From positions 62,001-126,000 of the forward strand of contig NZ_FNVT01000018.1 in NCBI RefSeq assembly GCF_900108335.1: a stretch of 64,000 nucleotides of DNA, in the 5' to 3' direction. This document shows, piece after piece, positions 8,575 to 16,934 of the stretch. The translations under genes and the position numbers were made by a program. The notes under the pieces are model-generated. The model was given only the letters and a program-made list of their open reading frames with translations, searched no databases and was not told the DNA's origin. Origin of the DNA: Nonomuraea solani (GTDB lineage: Bacteria; Actinomycetota; Actinomycetes; Streptosporangiales; Streptosporangiaceae). Each line of letters opens with the position of its first letter. Positions within the stretch are counted from its first letter, which is position 1.

Positions 8575-9627
8575 ATGGCGACCGGTGTGGGTGGCGCGCA
8601 GAAACGTCGAACAGGCAGAGGCACAGACCGGCTCCCGACCATGAAAGATGTCGCGGACCATCTAGGGGTCTCGCGTCAGTTGGTGTCGCTCGTGATCAGG
8701 GGCGTTCCGGGGCCGAGTGAAGAGTCGAGACAACGGATCCTGACCGCGGCTGATGAGCTCGGCTACCGGCCGAACGCGTCGGCGCGGCTGCTGCGCCAGA
8801 ACCGTACGCGTCTGATCGGCGCGCTCTTCTGGATGGGCAATCCGTTCCAGGTGCGCGTCATCGAGCGCTTGTTCGTTCGTGCCGCGGAACGAGGTTTCAG
8901 TCTGGTGCTGGGCCCCACGACGTCGGATCGGCCGACCGACGTGGTGGTCGCGGAGCTGATGGAGGAGCGGGTCGAGGCGCTGGTCGCGTTCAATCCCGAT
9001 CCGGCCTCGCGCGCCTTCGCGGATGCGCGCGAGCTCGTGCCCGTGGTGTGGCTCGGGGAATGGGTGGACGAGCCCGATGTCGACAACGTCCATGTCGATG
9101 AGGTCGAGGGGCTCCGCCTGGCGGTCGAGCATCTTATGGAGCTCGGGCACCGCGACATCATCTATGTCGGCGGCCGAGGCGGAACTGTGGGCCGCGTTCG
9201 TGCCGCGGCGTACCGGAGTGCGATGGCCGCGGCCGGGCTCGCGGAGCGCGCCGAGGTGCTCGAGAGCGACTTCTCCGAGGAAGGCGGCGCCAGCGCCGCG
9301 CGGCATATCGTGGGACGGAGTCGCCGGCCGACGGCCGTGGTGTGCTGCGGTGACCAGTGTGCGGCGGGTGTGCTGGCGGTGTTCGCGCGGGCGAGGGTCG
9401 ATGTGCCGGGCGAGATCTCTGTGGTCGGTTTCGACGACAGCTATGTGGCGTCGCTGTCGTATCACCGGCTGACGTCCGTACATCAGGATGTCGAGGCGAC
9501 GGTCGAGGCGACATTGTCGTCGGTACTGGATCGGCTGGAGGGTCATGACCGGCCGCGCCGTGCCAGCGCGACGCCGACGAGCTTGGTGGTCCGGGAGTCG
9601 ACGGGCAGAGCCCGGACCGGGCCGTGA
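8575..9627 (+). CDS. LacI-family transcriptional regulator
   Basis: A 350-residue regulator. The N-terminal LacI helix-turn-helix is TMKDVADHLGVSRQLVSLVI with the hinge region RPNASARLL. It is followed by a periplasmic-binding-protein-like sensor domain ending in the usual DRLEGHDRPRR / TSLVVRESTG signature. Translation probably starts at ATG 8575; the residues upstream overlap the palindrome. It is convergent with the MFS gene and shares a terminator with it. The paired operators at 10980 and 11012, with central CG as in LacI sites, are the likely targets. The inducer would be the sugar or glycoside handled by the neighbouring cluster. Confidence 0.92.
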   Translation: MATGVGGAQKRRTGRGTDRLPTMKDVADHLGVSRQLVSLVIRGVPGPSEESRQRILTAADELGYRPNASARLLRQNRTRLIGALFWMGNPFQVRVIERLFVRAAERGFSLVLGPTTSDRPTDVVVAELMEERVEALVAFNPDPASRAFADARELVPVVWLGEWVDEPDVDNVHVDEVEGLRLAVEHLMELGHRDIIYVGGRGGTVGRVRAAAYRSAMAAAGLAERAEVLESDFSEEGGASAARHIVGRSRRPTAVVCCGDQCAAGVLAVFARARVDVPGEISVVGFDDSYVASLSYHRLTSVHQDVEATVEATLSSVLDRLEGHDRPRRASATPTSLVVRESTGRARTGP

Positions 9628-9648
9628 ACGCCCGCGCGTTCACGGCCC
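9619..9648. terminator. Bidirectional terminator between lacI-type and MFS genes
   Basis: A 12-bp perfect stem (GGGCCGTGAACG / CGTTCACGGCCC) closes a 6-base loop. It includes the stop codon of the regulator and lies 13 bases before the stop of the convergent transporter, so it can serve both transcripts. Confidence 0.75.
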
Positions 9649-9660
9649 AGGGCACAGAGG

Positions 9661-10923
9661 TCAGCGCACGCCTCGGATGGGGATGACGACGAGCGCGCCG
9701 ACCAGCGACACGATCCCAGCGCCCCACAGGAGCGCCGGGTAGTTGTCGCCGCCGCCGATGCCGAGCAGGAGGAGCCCGCAGGCGGGCGCGAGGGATTGCG
9801 GCAGAGAGTTGGCGATGTTGATGACGCCGAGATCCTTGCCTGGATTGTCGGCGTCGGGAAGGACGTCGACGATGAGGGCGGTGTCGACGGCGGCATAGAT
9901 GCCGAACGCGAGGCCCATGACCACCTCGGCCATGTAGAACCCGCCGACGCTGTCCACGAAGGCGAGCATGACCAAGCCGACGCCGAACACAAGGGTGGAG
10001 CCGGCGACGAAGATCTTCCGATGGCGCAGCCTGTCCGAGAGCCACCCCGAGACGGCGGTGCCGATCATGAGCGCGATCGTGTAGAAGAGCACGCCGTTCG
10101 CGACCGCGGAGACGGCCTCCTCCGCGTTGAGGCCGAGGTAGCCCTGCATGTAGAGGAGCCGGTAGGTGGCGAACAGCATCGAGGCGAAGACGATCAGGAA
10201 CCTCGACCACCATGCGAGCCCGAAGTCGGGGTGCTTGATCGGATTCGTCCAGAACATGCCGATGATCCGCGCGAACGAGAACGGGCGGGGCGGCGTTTCA
10301 GGGATGCGATCCGGCGAGACGAGGACGTAGACGGCGACGCAGACGACACCGATGATGCCGGGGACGATGAACAGGACCGGAAGGTTGCGGACGAGCAGGA
10401 CGGCGCCGTAACTACCCACGAGGATCGACACGTTCTGAGCCAGGGCGAAGACGCTTGATGCGCGGCCTCGTTGCGCTTCGGGGACGTTGTCGGCGAAGCT
10501 CGCGATCAGGGCCGCCGAGGCGGCATTGGAGGCGAGCTGGCACAGCAGCCAGGCGAGGGTCAGCATCAGCACGCTCGTGCTGGCCGATACCCACGCCAGG
10601 CCGCCGAGAAGTGCGATGATGCCGCCGGCGAGCCACGGCTTGCGCCGTCCCCATCGGGTCTTCGTCGCATCGCTGAGGGCTCCGAAGACCGGATTGCCGA
10701 TGAGAGCACCGAGCGCGCCGATGGGCAGGACCGCGCCGACCACCGACGCGGGGTCGCCCGGGTTCATCTCCTGTGCTTTGAGCTGCATGCTGATGAACAC
10801 GGGTGAGAGGATCGCCACGAAGATCCCGAACTGTGCGAGCCCGAGAGCGCCGAGATACCAGTTGCCCACCGGCTTTGCGGGGAGCGGGATCGTGGACGGG
10901 TGAGCCGGCAGATCTGTAGCCAC
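9661..10923 (-). CDS. MFS sugar transporter
   Basis: A 420-residue membrane protein with about twelve hydrophobic segments and the MFS loop pattern GALSDATKTRWGRRKPWLA between helices 2 and 3. It probably imports a sugar or glycoside by cation symport; the RWGRRKPW form resembles the GPH/glycoside-type carriers. It starts at GTG 10923 behind AAGGAGG. The gene is divergent from the dehydrogenase operon, and the two operator copies lie between them, so import and catabolism should be induced together. Confidence 0.88.
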   Translation of the reverse strand: MATDLPAHPSTIPLPAKPVGNWYLGALGLAQFGIFVAILSPVFISMQLKAQEMNPGDPASVVGAVLPIGALGALIGNPVFGALSDATKTRWGRRKPWLAGGIIALLGGLAWVSASTSVLMLTLAWLLCQLASNAASAALIASFADNVPEAQRGRASSVFALAQNVSILVGSYGAVLLVRNLPVLFIVPGIIGVVCVAVYVLVSPDRIPETPPRPFSFARIIGMFWTNPIKHPDFGLAWWSRFLIVFASMLFATYRLLYMQGYLGLNAEEAVSAVANGVLFYTIALMIGTAVSGWLSDRLRHRKIFVAGSTLVFGVGLVMLAFVDSVGGFYMAEVVMGLAFGIYAAVDTALIVDVLPDADNPGKDLGVINIANSLPQSLAPACGLLLLGIGGGDNYPALLWGAGIVSLVGALVVIPIRGVR

Positions 10924-10979
10924 CGACGCCTCCTTGAGAAGGACTGAAACCCTCAGCGACGCGGTCAGTCATGACCGAT

Positions 10980-10993
10980 TTAGCTCGTGCTAA
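10980..10993. promoter_or_regulatory. LacI-type operator, copy 1
   Basis: The sequence TTAGCTCGTGCTAA has inverted arms TTAGC/GCTAA around a central CG, as in classical LacI-family operators. It lies 57 bases upstream of the MFS start. An identical 14-mer begins 32 bases downstream, about three helical turns away, so one tetramer or two dimers could bind the same face. Confidence 0.82.
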
Positions 10994-11011
10994 CCTGAAG
11001 GTGCCCTTACG

Positions 11012-11025
11012 TTAGCTCGTGCTAA
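11012..11025. promoter_or_regulatory. LacI-type operator, copy 2
   Basis: An exact repeat of TTAGCTCGTGCTAA, 39 bases before the ATG of the first dehydrogenase gene. A GTG inside this site is in frame with that gene but is a poor start because it lies in the operator and lacks a ribosome site. Confidence 0.82.
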
Positions 11026-11063
11026 ATCCTTTTTCCAGAGTGTCGTCGAATTGGAGCGTGGGC

Positions 11064-12101
11064 ATGCTGCCTTCCCATCTGCCCGACCCGGACCTCTACC
11101 TTCCCGGCAGCGGTGAGCCGTCGCTGCGCTGGGGCATCGTCGGATCGGGTTGGATCGCGGGCGAGTTCGCGAAGGCTCTGCGCGCTCACACGGCGCAGCG
11201 TCTGGTGGCGGTGTCGTCGCGCTCGGCCGAGCGGGCGCGGGCGTTCGCGTCCGAGCACGGAATCGAGTACGTGCCGGGTTCCACCGAGCAGCTCGTACGC
11301 CACCCGCAGGTGGATGTCGTCTACGTGGCGACCCCGCAGAGCGCGCATCTCGCGGTCGGGCTGGCGGCCATCGCGGCGGGCAAACACGTGCTCATCGAGA
11401 AGCCGATCACCGTCACCGCGGCGGAGGCGCGCACCCTCGCGGAGGCGGCGCGGGCTGCCGGCGTGCTGGTGATGGAGGCGATGTGGAGCCGGTACCTGCC
11501 GCAGACGTCGGTGATCCGCAAGCTCCTCGCCGACGGAGTGCTCGGGGACGTGCGGGCGGTGCTGGCCGACCACGGGCAGGCGATCACCGCGGATCCGCGG
11601 CACCGGCTCTACCGTCCCGAGCAAGGTGGCGGGGCGTTGCTGGACCTGGGCGTCTACCCGGTGCAGTTCTCCTCGATGGTCCTCGGCGCCCCAACCCACG
11701 TTCTCGCGGTCGGCGGGATGACGGACACCGGGGTGGACGCGTACTCGACGCTCGTGCTCACTCACGAGCAGGAGGGTGCGGTGTCGACGCTGTACTCGTC
11801 CATCCAGGCGCGTACTCCGATGACCGGAGTGATCGCCGGGACCGAGGCGACGGTCAGCATCGACGGCGCCTTCTACACGCCGACCTCGTTCACCCTGTCC
11901 GGTGCCGGCCACTTCTCGCCGACGCTGCGGTGGAGCGACCCGACCGGGCTGCGCGGCTTCGACGGACTGTCGTGGGAGGCGACCGCCCTGGCCCGATTCG
12001 CCGGCGAGGGCCGTACCGAGTCGCCCGTGCACACGCTGGAGGAGACCGTCTCGATCATCGCCACCATCGACCAGGCCCGCGCCCAGCTCGCCGGGTCATG
12101 A
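11064..12101 (+). CDS. Gfo/Idh/MocA-family dehydrogenase 1
   Basis: A 345-residue NAD(P)-dependent oxidoreductase. The Rossmann motif is GIVGSGWIAGEF, the family's catalytic block is HVLIEKPIT, and the C-terminal half-barrel includes GGGALLDLGVYPVQF. Members oxidise or reduce sugar hydroxyls, often at C3. ATG 11064 has GGAG eight bases upstream. It is the first gene of a run read in one direction to 16304 and sits under the paired LacI operators. A second member of the family at 14433 suggests one enzyme oxidises and the other reduces. Confidence 0.9.
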   Translation: MLPSHLPDPDLYLPGSGEPSLRWGIVGSGWIAGEFAKALRAHTAQRLVAVSSRSAERARAFASEHGIEYVPGSTEQLVRHPQVDVVYVATPQSAHLAVGLAAIAAGKHVLIEKPITVTAAEARTLAEAARAAGVLVMEAMWSRYLPQTSVIRKLLADGVLGDVRAVLADHGQAITADPRHRLYRPEQGGGALLDLGVYPVQFSSMVLGAPTHVLAVGGMTDTGVDAYSTLVLTHEQEGAVSTLYSSIQARTPMTGVIAGTEATVSIDGAFYTPTSFTLSGAGHFSPTLRWSDPTGLRGFDGLSWEATALARFAGEGRTESPVHTLEETVSIIATIDQARAQLAGS

Positions 12102-12134
12102 AACCATCCGCGACCCCCGAGGGAGAGCCTGCCC

Positions 12135-12605
12135 ATGACGAATCTGATCACCGCGCTGGAGCAGCAGGAACAGGAGCTGGCCTTCGACGCGTTCGACCAC
12201 GCCGACGCCTGGCGGCTCGGCTGCCGCATCACCGCGATCGCCCAGGAAGCCGGGCACAAGGTCGGCATCGACATCCGCCGGCCCGGTCTGATCCTGTTCC
12301 GCGCCGCACTGCCGGGCATCACCCCTGATCAGGACGTGTGGATCGCCCGCAAGGCCGCGGTGGTGCTGCGCATGGAGAACAGCAGCGCCCTCGTCGACGC
12401 GCGCCTGTCCGCAGCCGGTGTGGACCCGGCGGCGGTCGGATGGCTGGGCGCGGACTACGCGGTCACCGGCGGATCGTTCCCCATCCGTGTCCGTGGTGTC
12501 GGTGTCGTCGCCGCCGCGACCGCGTCCGGCCTGTCATCGATGGAGGACCACGACCTCATCGTCGCCGGGATCCGGGCCCACCTCGCAGAGGAGGCCGGCA
12601 GGTGA
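12135..12605 (+). CDS. UPF0303 / HbpS-GlcG-like protein
   Basis: A 156-residue cytoplasmic protein of the UPF0303 (heme-degrading-domain or GlcG/HbpS-like) family. Recognisable parts are GHKVGIDIRRPGLILFRAAL near the middle, the WIARKAAVVLRM block, and VTGGSFPIRVRGVGVVAAAT near the end. The exact role is unknown; homologues are often found in sugar-catabolic operons. GGGAGAG precedes the ATG. Its stop overlaps the GTG of the next gene (GTGA), showing translational coupling. Confidence 0.82.
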   Translation: MTNLITALEQQEQELAFDAFDHADAWRLGCRITAIAQEAGHKVGIDIRRPGLILFRAALPGITPDQDVWIARKAAVVLRMENSSALVDARLSAAGVDPAAVGWLGADYAVTGGSFPIRVRGVGVVAAATASGLSSMEDHDLIVAGIRAHLAEEAGR

Positions 12606-13510
12606 GCGACGAGGAGATCCCGCGGCGGGTGCTGCGGCCTGGTCAGTGCGCGCGCGTCCGCGTCTGGGACCGCGCGACCCACACCGTACGCACCGTGTTC
12701 GAGTCTCGCGACCGGCTCTACGAGGCGCCGAACTGGACGACGGACGGGCAGTTGCTCGTCAACGGTGACGGCGGGCTCTGGCTCTTGCCCGCCGACGGCT
12801 CCGCCCCGCCACGTCAGATCCTGGCGACGGGCCTGCCCGACGTCAACAACGACCACGTGCTCGCCCCCGACGGCGCCACCGTGTTCGCCTCCGCGAACGA
12901 CTGGCACATCTGGCAGGTCCCCCTCGCCGGTGGGGCGGCTCGCCGAGTGACCGCCGAGGACGGAGCGCTGCACTTCCTGCACGGCGTCAGCCCCGACGGG
13001 CAGCGCCTCGGCTACGTGCGCCTGGAACCGGAAGGCGACAACTGGTGGGCGTCGGCCACCATCCACACCATCGGGCTGGACGGGCAGGACGACGTCGCGG
13101 TCACCACCGACCCGGGCCCGGCGGACGGGTGCGAGTGGACGCCCGACGGCGAGTGGATCGTGTTCAATACCGAACAGTTCTCCACCGCCCCGGGGCACGC
13201 GCAACTGGCCCGGGTACGGCCGGACGGGACCGGGCTGGAGCAGCTCACCTTCGACGAGCGCGTGAACTGGTTTCCGCACGTCGCGCCCACCGGCGATGTC
13301 GCCGTGTACCTCAGCTACCCGCCCGGCACGACCGGGCACCCCGCCGACCTCCCCGTCGAGCTGCGGCTCGTGTCGGTCGACGCCTGGCAGGAACCGGCGA
13401 CGCTGGTGGCGCCGCACGGCGGGCAGGGCACGATCAACGTCCCGAGCTGGGCGCCCGACGGGTCGGCGTTCGCGTACGTGGACTACCCCACCGACCTGGC
13501 GGCGCAGTGA
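12602..13510 (+). CDS. TolB-like beta-propeller protein
   Basis: A 302-residue protein built of repeated PD40/TolB-type blades (NWTTDGQLLVNGDGGLW, VSPDGQRLGYV, EWTPDGEWIVFN, PHVAPTGDVAVYL, SWAPDGSAFAYV). There is no signal peptide, so it is probably cytoplasmic, unlike classical TolB. Propellers of this kind in sugar operons include oligogalacturonate-lyase-like enzymes; a lyase or binding role is possible but I see no diagnostic residues. The GTG start overlaps the upstream stop and the stop overlaps a GTG downstream, so expression is coupled. Confidence 0.82.
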   Translation: MSDEEIPRRVLRPGQCARVRVWDRATHTVRTVFESRDRLYEAPNWTTDGQLLVNGDGGLWLLPADGSAPPRQILATGLPDVNNDHVLAPDGATVFASANDWHIWQVPLAGGAARRVTAEDGALHFLHGVSPDGQRLGYVRLEPEGDNWWASATIHTIGLDGQDDVAVTTDPGPADGCEWTPDGEWIVFNTEQFSTAPGHAQLARVRPDGTGLEQLTFDERVNWFPHVAPTGDVAVYLSYPPGTTGHPADLPVELRLVSVDAWQEPATLVAPHGGQGTINVPSWAPDGSAFAYVDYPTDLAAQ

Positions 13511-13527
13511 CCGGCAAGGAGAACCCC

Positions 13528-14436
13528 GTGAGCACTCCCCTGAAGCATCGAACCGCGATCAACCCGCTGCCGTGGATCCTCGGTGACGGCGGCTACCGCC
13601 TCGACCGCGGCATCCTTCAGGAGGCGATGACCGCCCTGTCGCAGGTCGGATTCACCCATCTCACCATCGAACCGCCTCCGGACATCACCCTGGCGGAGTA
13701 CGGTGCGCTGCTGTCGGACCATTCGCTCGCCGCGGCGCCGGGATACTTCTCCGCGCCGTTCCATGACCGGCAACGGCATGCCCAGGCCGTCGAGGACATC
13801 AAGCGGCACGCGCACGCCCACCTGGAGCTCGGTGTCGACAGCGCCTTCATCGCCACCGACCTGATCCCCGACCGCATCGCGCACCCCGCCGTCGGGCACG
13901 CCCCGGACGCCGACCGCACGCTCGTGATCGCCGAGGGGCTCGCGGCGGCCGCGACGGCCGCCGCCGCCGAAGGTGTCCGGTACGGGCTGCACCCGCACGT
14001 CGGTTCCACCGTGGAGGTCGAGGAAGAGGTACGGGCCGTGCTGGACGCCACCGAGGGCGGCGCGCTGTGGTTCGGTCCTGACACCGGCCATCTGCGCTGG
14101 GCCGGCGCCACCCCGGAGAAGGTCATCGCCGACTATGCCGACCGGGTCCTGAACGTCCACCTCAAGGACGTCGACGCGACCGCCGCCGCCGGAGCCCGGC
14201 AGCGCGGCGAGGACTACATGACCGCCACCGGCCGGTCCAAGGTGTGGATCGAACCGGGCCGCGGCGTCGTCGACTTCGACGCCGTCCTCACCGCGCTTCC
14301 CGACGGCTTCGACGGCTGGTTCGTCATCGAAGTGGACGTTCCCCACCTCCCGAGCCCCGCCGAGAGCAGCGCCGCGTCGCTGTCGTTCCTGCGCCGGCAC
14401 CCCTACTTCGCCACGGCCACCGGCGGTGCCGTATGA
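13528..14436 (+). CDS. Sugar phosphate isomerase/epimerase (xylose-isomerase-like TIM barrel)
   Basis: A 302-residue AP-endonuclease-2/xylose-isomerase-fold protein. Metal-ligand positions look intact: GLHPHVGSTVE, FGPDTGHLRWAG, NVHLKDVD and WIEPGRG. Relatives epimerise or isomerise sugars; some perform beta-elimination or hydration on 3-keto sugars in glycoside-cleaving pathways. GTG 13528 has AAGGAG six bases upstream and beats the GTG at 13507. The stop overlaps the ATG of the next dehydrogenase. Placement between two Gfo/Idh enzymes supports a keto-sugar substrate. Confidence 0.88.
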   Translation: MSTPLKHRTAINPLPWILGDGGYRLDRGILQEAMTALSQVGFTHLTIEPPPDITLAEYGALLSDHSLAAAPGYFSAPFHDRQRHAQAVEDIKRHAHAHLELGVDSAFIATDLIPDRIAHPAVGHAPDADRTLVIAEGLAAAATAAAAEGVRYGLHPHVGSTVEVEEEVRAVLDATEGGALWFGPDTGHLRWAGATPEKVIADYADRVLNVHLKDVDATAAAGARQRGEDYMTATGRSKVWIEPGRGVVDFDAVLTALPDGFDGWFVIEVDVPHLPSPAESSAASLSFLRRHPYFATATGGAV

Positions 14437-15422
14437 CGGCCGGCACGCCGGTCGCGATCATCGGGACCGGGATGATCGCGACCGCCCACCTGCGGGCCGC
14501 CCGCGATGCCGGCGCCACCGTGATCGGCATACTCGGGTCCAGCCCGGAACGGTCCCTCGACGCCGCGCGACGGTGGGGCGTGCCCGCCGGGTACGCCTCG
14601 CTCGGCGAACTGCTGGACGCCCGGCCGGAGGTCGTGCACATCTGCACCCCGAACGACACGCATGCCGGCTACGCCCACGCCGTCACAGCGGCCGGGTTGC
14701 ACATAGTGGTCGAGAAGCCCATCGCCACGACCCTCCCTGACGCGCGCGACCTCGCCGCCGCCGTCCGTGCCGCCGGGACGATCGCCACCGTGCCGTACGT
14801 GTACCGGTACCACCCCCTCGTGCGGGAGATCCGCGCCCGCCGTATCGCCGGCGACCTCGGCGACGTCCTCCTCGTCCACGGCTCGTACCTGCAGGACTGG
14901 CTCCTCTCGCCGGACGCGTCCACCTGGCGCGTCGATCCGGCGACCGGCGGCGCCTCACGGGCCTACGCCGACATCGGATCGCACTGGGCCGACCTGGCCG
15001 AGTTCGTCTCCGGTGAACGCTTCGCCGCCCTGACCGCGACCACCTCCATCGCCTACCCGACCCGCCCGGTCGCCTCCGGGCCATCCTCCGGGCCATCCTT
15101 CGGCGGCGACACAGGCGGGGAACGGACCGCCGTGGAGACCGAGGACATCGCCGTCGCGACGTTCCGTACCGAACGGGGCGTGCTCGCCAACACCGTCATC
15201 TCCCAGGTGTCCGCGGGACGGAAGAACCGCCTCTGGCTGGAGGTCGACGGCTCCCGGCAGTCCGCCGTGTTCGACCAGGAACAGCCCGAATCCGTTGAAG
15301 GACTGCCCACGGTCGAAGACGGGCTTCGATCCGTCGAGATCATCGACGCGCTGCTGCGCAGCACCGCATCCACCGCTTGGACGGCGATCGGCACGCACAC
15401 GCCTGCTGGAGGAGCGCCATGA
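14433..15422 (+). CDS. Gfo/Idh/MocA-family dehydrogenase 2
   Basis: A 329-residue oxidoreductase with Rossmann motif AIIGTGMIATAHLRAA and catalytic block HIVVEKPIA. The later YADIGSHWADLAEFV corresponds to the family's conserved Asp/His active-site region. It is only distantly similar to the first dehydrogenase, which suggests a separate step. An insert rich in Ser, Gly and Pro (around VASGPSSGPSFGGDTGG) looks like a flexible loop. The ATG overlaps the upstream stop. Confidence 0.9.
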   Translation: MTAGTPVAIIGTGMIATAHLRAARDAGATVIGILGSSPERSLDAARRWGVPAGYASLGELLDARPEVVHICTPNDTHAGYAHAVTAAGLHIVVEKPIATTLPDARDLAAAVRAAGTIATVPYVYRYHPLVREIRARRIAGDLGDVLLVHGSYLQDWLLSPDASTWRVDPATGGASRAYADIGSHWADLAEFVSGERFAALTATTSIAYPTRPVASGPSSGPSFGGDTGGERTAVETEDIAVATFRTERGVLANTVISQVSAGRKNRLWLEVDGSRQSAVFDQEQPESVEGLPTVEDGLRSVEIIDALLRSTASTAWTAIGTHTPAGGAP

Positions 15423-15454
15423 CGGAGGAGCCGGTGAAGGTGAAGGGAGATTGA
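15419..15454 (+). other. 11-codon mini-ORF between operon genes
   Basis: ATG overlaps the stop of the second dehydrogenase and opens an 11-codon frame (MTEEPVKVKGD) ending one base before the next gene's ATG. It has the start-overlap style of the operon. It may be a coupling leader or the remnant of a lost gene. Confidence 0.35.
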
Positions 15455-15455
15455 G

Positions 15456-16304
15456 ATGTTCGACGACGACGGCTTCGTCCCGCTCTTCGACGGCAGTACG
15501 CTGCGAGGCTGGCATGCGGCCCCGCGGGTGTACGGGAGCCTCTACCCGGGCGGACCGCACGTGCACGACGTCTTGGCCGAGCGCGGTGTCACGCCTCCGC
15601 ACGAGCCGGAGAAGCACCCTGCCGTATGGACGATCGAGGACGGCGCCATCGTCGGACGGCAGGACGAACCCGGCAGCGGCTATGGCGGCTACCTCGTCAG
15701 TGATCGCGCCTTCGGCGACTTCGAGCTCTCCCTCGAAGCCAAACCCGACTGGCCCGCCGACACGGGCATCATGATCCGGCGCCGGCCGGACACCTGGGAA
15801 GGCTTCCAGGTGCTGCTCGACCACCGGGAGTCCGGCGGCATCGGCGGGTTCTTCGGCAACGGTCTGGCCGGCTTCTCCGCCGTCCCCTTCGCCATCCGCT
15901 CCCGGCGCGACGCGAACGGAGACGTCATCGGGCTCCAGGCGGACGATCCCGCCACCAGCACGGAGCCCGTCACACCCGCCAAGATCGGCAGGCTCGGCCA
16001 CGCGGCCGACGTCGAGGACTTCCTGAGCGTGTGGCGATGGAACGATTGGAACGAGCTGCGTATCCGTGCCGTGGGCGCCCTGCCCGTGATCACCACCTGG
16101 GTCAACGGGCTCAAGATCGCCGAGCTGAACACCGCCACCCTCGAGTCGCCCGGCTACGACCCCGAAGCGGTGCTCGCCACGCTCGGCAGCAGAGGCCATA
16201 TCGCGTTCGAGGTGCACGACAATGACGCGGTGTTCGGCGAGGCCCGCTGGGGACACGGGGCAGCGTGCAGATGGCGAAACATTCGAATCAAAGAACTTGG
16301 CTAG
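15456..16304 (+). CDS. DUF1080 / 3-keto-disaccharide hydrolase-like protein
   Basis: A 282-residue concanavalin-like protein of Pfam family PF06439, named 3-keto-disaccharide hydrolase. The hallmark start FVPLFDGSTLRGWH and the later GGYLVSDRAFGDFELSLEAK and DTGIMIRRRP blocks are typical. There is no signal peptide, so it should act inside the cell on an imported glycoside after oxidation. GGGAG precedes the ATG. Last gene of the cluster; with two dehydrogenases and a TIM-barrel enzyme it supports a 3-keto-glycoside route. Confidence 0.85.
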   Translation: MFDDDGFVPLFDGSTLRGWHAAPRVYGSLYPGGPHVHDVLAERGVTPPHEPEKHPAVWTIEDGAIVGRQDEPGSGYGGYLVSDRAFGDFELSLEAKPDWPADTGIMIRRRPDTWEGFQVLLDHRESGGIGGFFGNGLAGFSAVPFAIRSRRDANGDVIGLQADDPATSTEPVTPAKIGRLGHAADVEDFLSVWRWNDWNELRIRAVGALPVITTWVNGLKIAELNTATLESPGYDPEAVLATLGSRGHIAFEVHDNDAVFGEARWGHGAACRWRNIRIKELG

Positions 16305-16360
16305 CCGCCTTCTCGCCGCACTGAGCCGATGGCCTGAGTCACCGTTGTCTGGTCAGCGGC

Positions 16361-16392
16361 CTGACAGATCCTCAACAGATCCTCAACACGAC
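16361..16392. promoter_or_regulatory. 11-bp direct repeats with CTCAACA heptamers
   Basis: CTCAACA occurs at 16371 and 16382 with an exact 11-base period, preceded by a weaker unit (CTGACAGATC). The array ends about 42 bases before the ATG at 16435, where a -35-covering activator would bind. The same heptamer with the same period recurs at 61143-61171. Confidence 0.6.
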
Positions 16393-16434
16393 CGGCCTAC
16401 CCTCCTCCCATATCGATCGAGAGGGGAAGTGGTC

Positions 16435-16815
16435 ATGGGCAGGCTTTCGTGCTTCGGGCTCGTCATCGCAGGCGCGCTGGTGGGCGCCACGCTCACCTGG
16501 GGCGGGGCCGCGGTGGCGGCCCGGCTCTCAGGGCCCGCGATCACCATCGTGAAGGAGAGCAGGCAGGTCTCCAAGGGTTATCTGTCCACGAACGTGATGT
16601 GCCCGAAGGGGCAGCAGGCCATCGGCGGCGGCTACGCCTTCCACGGAGAACACAGCCTGAAGAATCCTGTGACCGTCGAAGTGAACGCGCCCGAGATCAC
16701 CAGCGACAAGCCGGGGAGCGTGGCCGACGCCTGGGGCCTGTTCTTCCTCAACCCCAAAAGCAAGACGATCACCGTCGAGGTTTCGGTGATGTGCTCCCCC
16801 ATCGGCTGGCTTTGA
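16435..16815 (+). CDS. Small exported protein, unknown function
   Basis: A 126-residue protein I do not recognise. The N-terminus is a signal or anchor (LVIAGALVGATLTWGGAAVAA). The mature part has two cysteines (NVMCPKGQQAIGGGY and VSVMCSPIGW). The CPKGQQAIGGGYAFHG block resembles a repeat seen in many actinobacterial secreted proteins of unknown role. Start at ATG 16435 with AGGGGAAG upstream; GTG 16429 is possible. The CTCAACA direct repeats upstream suggest regulated expression. Confidence 0.7.
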   Translation: MGRLSCFGLVIAGALVGATLTWGGAAVAARLSGPAITIVKESRQVSKGYLSTNVMCPKGQQAIGGGYAFHGEHSLKNPVTVEVNAPEITSDKPGSVADAWGLFFLNPKSKTITVEVSVMCSPIGWL

Positions 16816-16934
16816 TGCCGGTTTCTTCGGTGAGTACGGCCAGCGCGGTGACCTGGTGGTCGCCGACGGCCCGGAACCGCGTGCTGAGTTCCTGCCAAGT
16901 CGAAGTACTTTCCGGCGCCTCACCATGAAGCAGG

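Noticed and set aside
15065..15110. Repeat GGGCCATCCT within the second dehydrogenase considered as an insertion
   Set aside because: It is in frame and codes for a Ser/Gly-rich loop without disturbing the family motifs.
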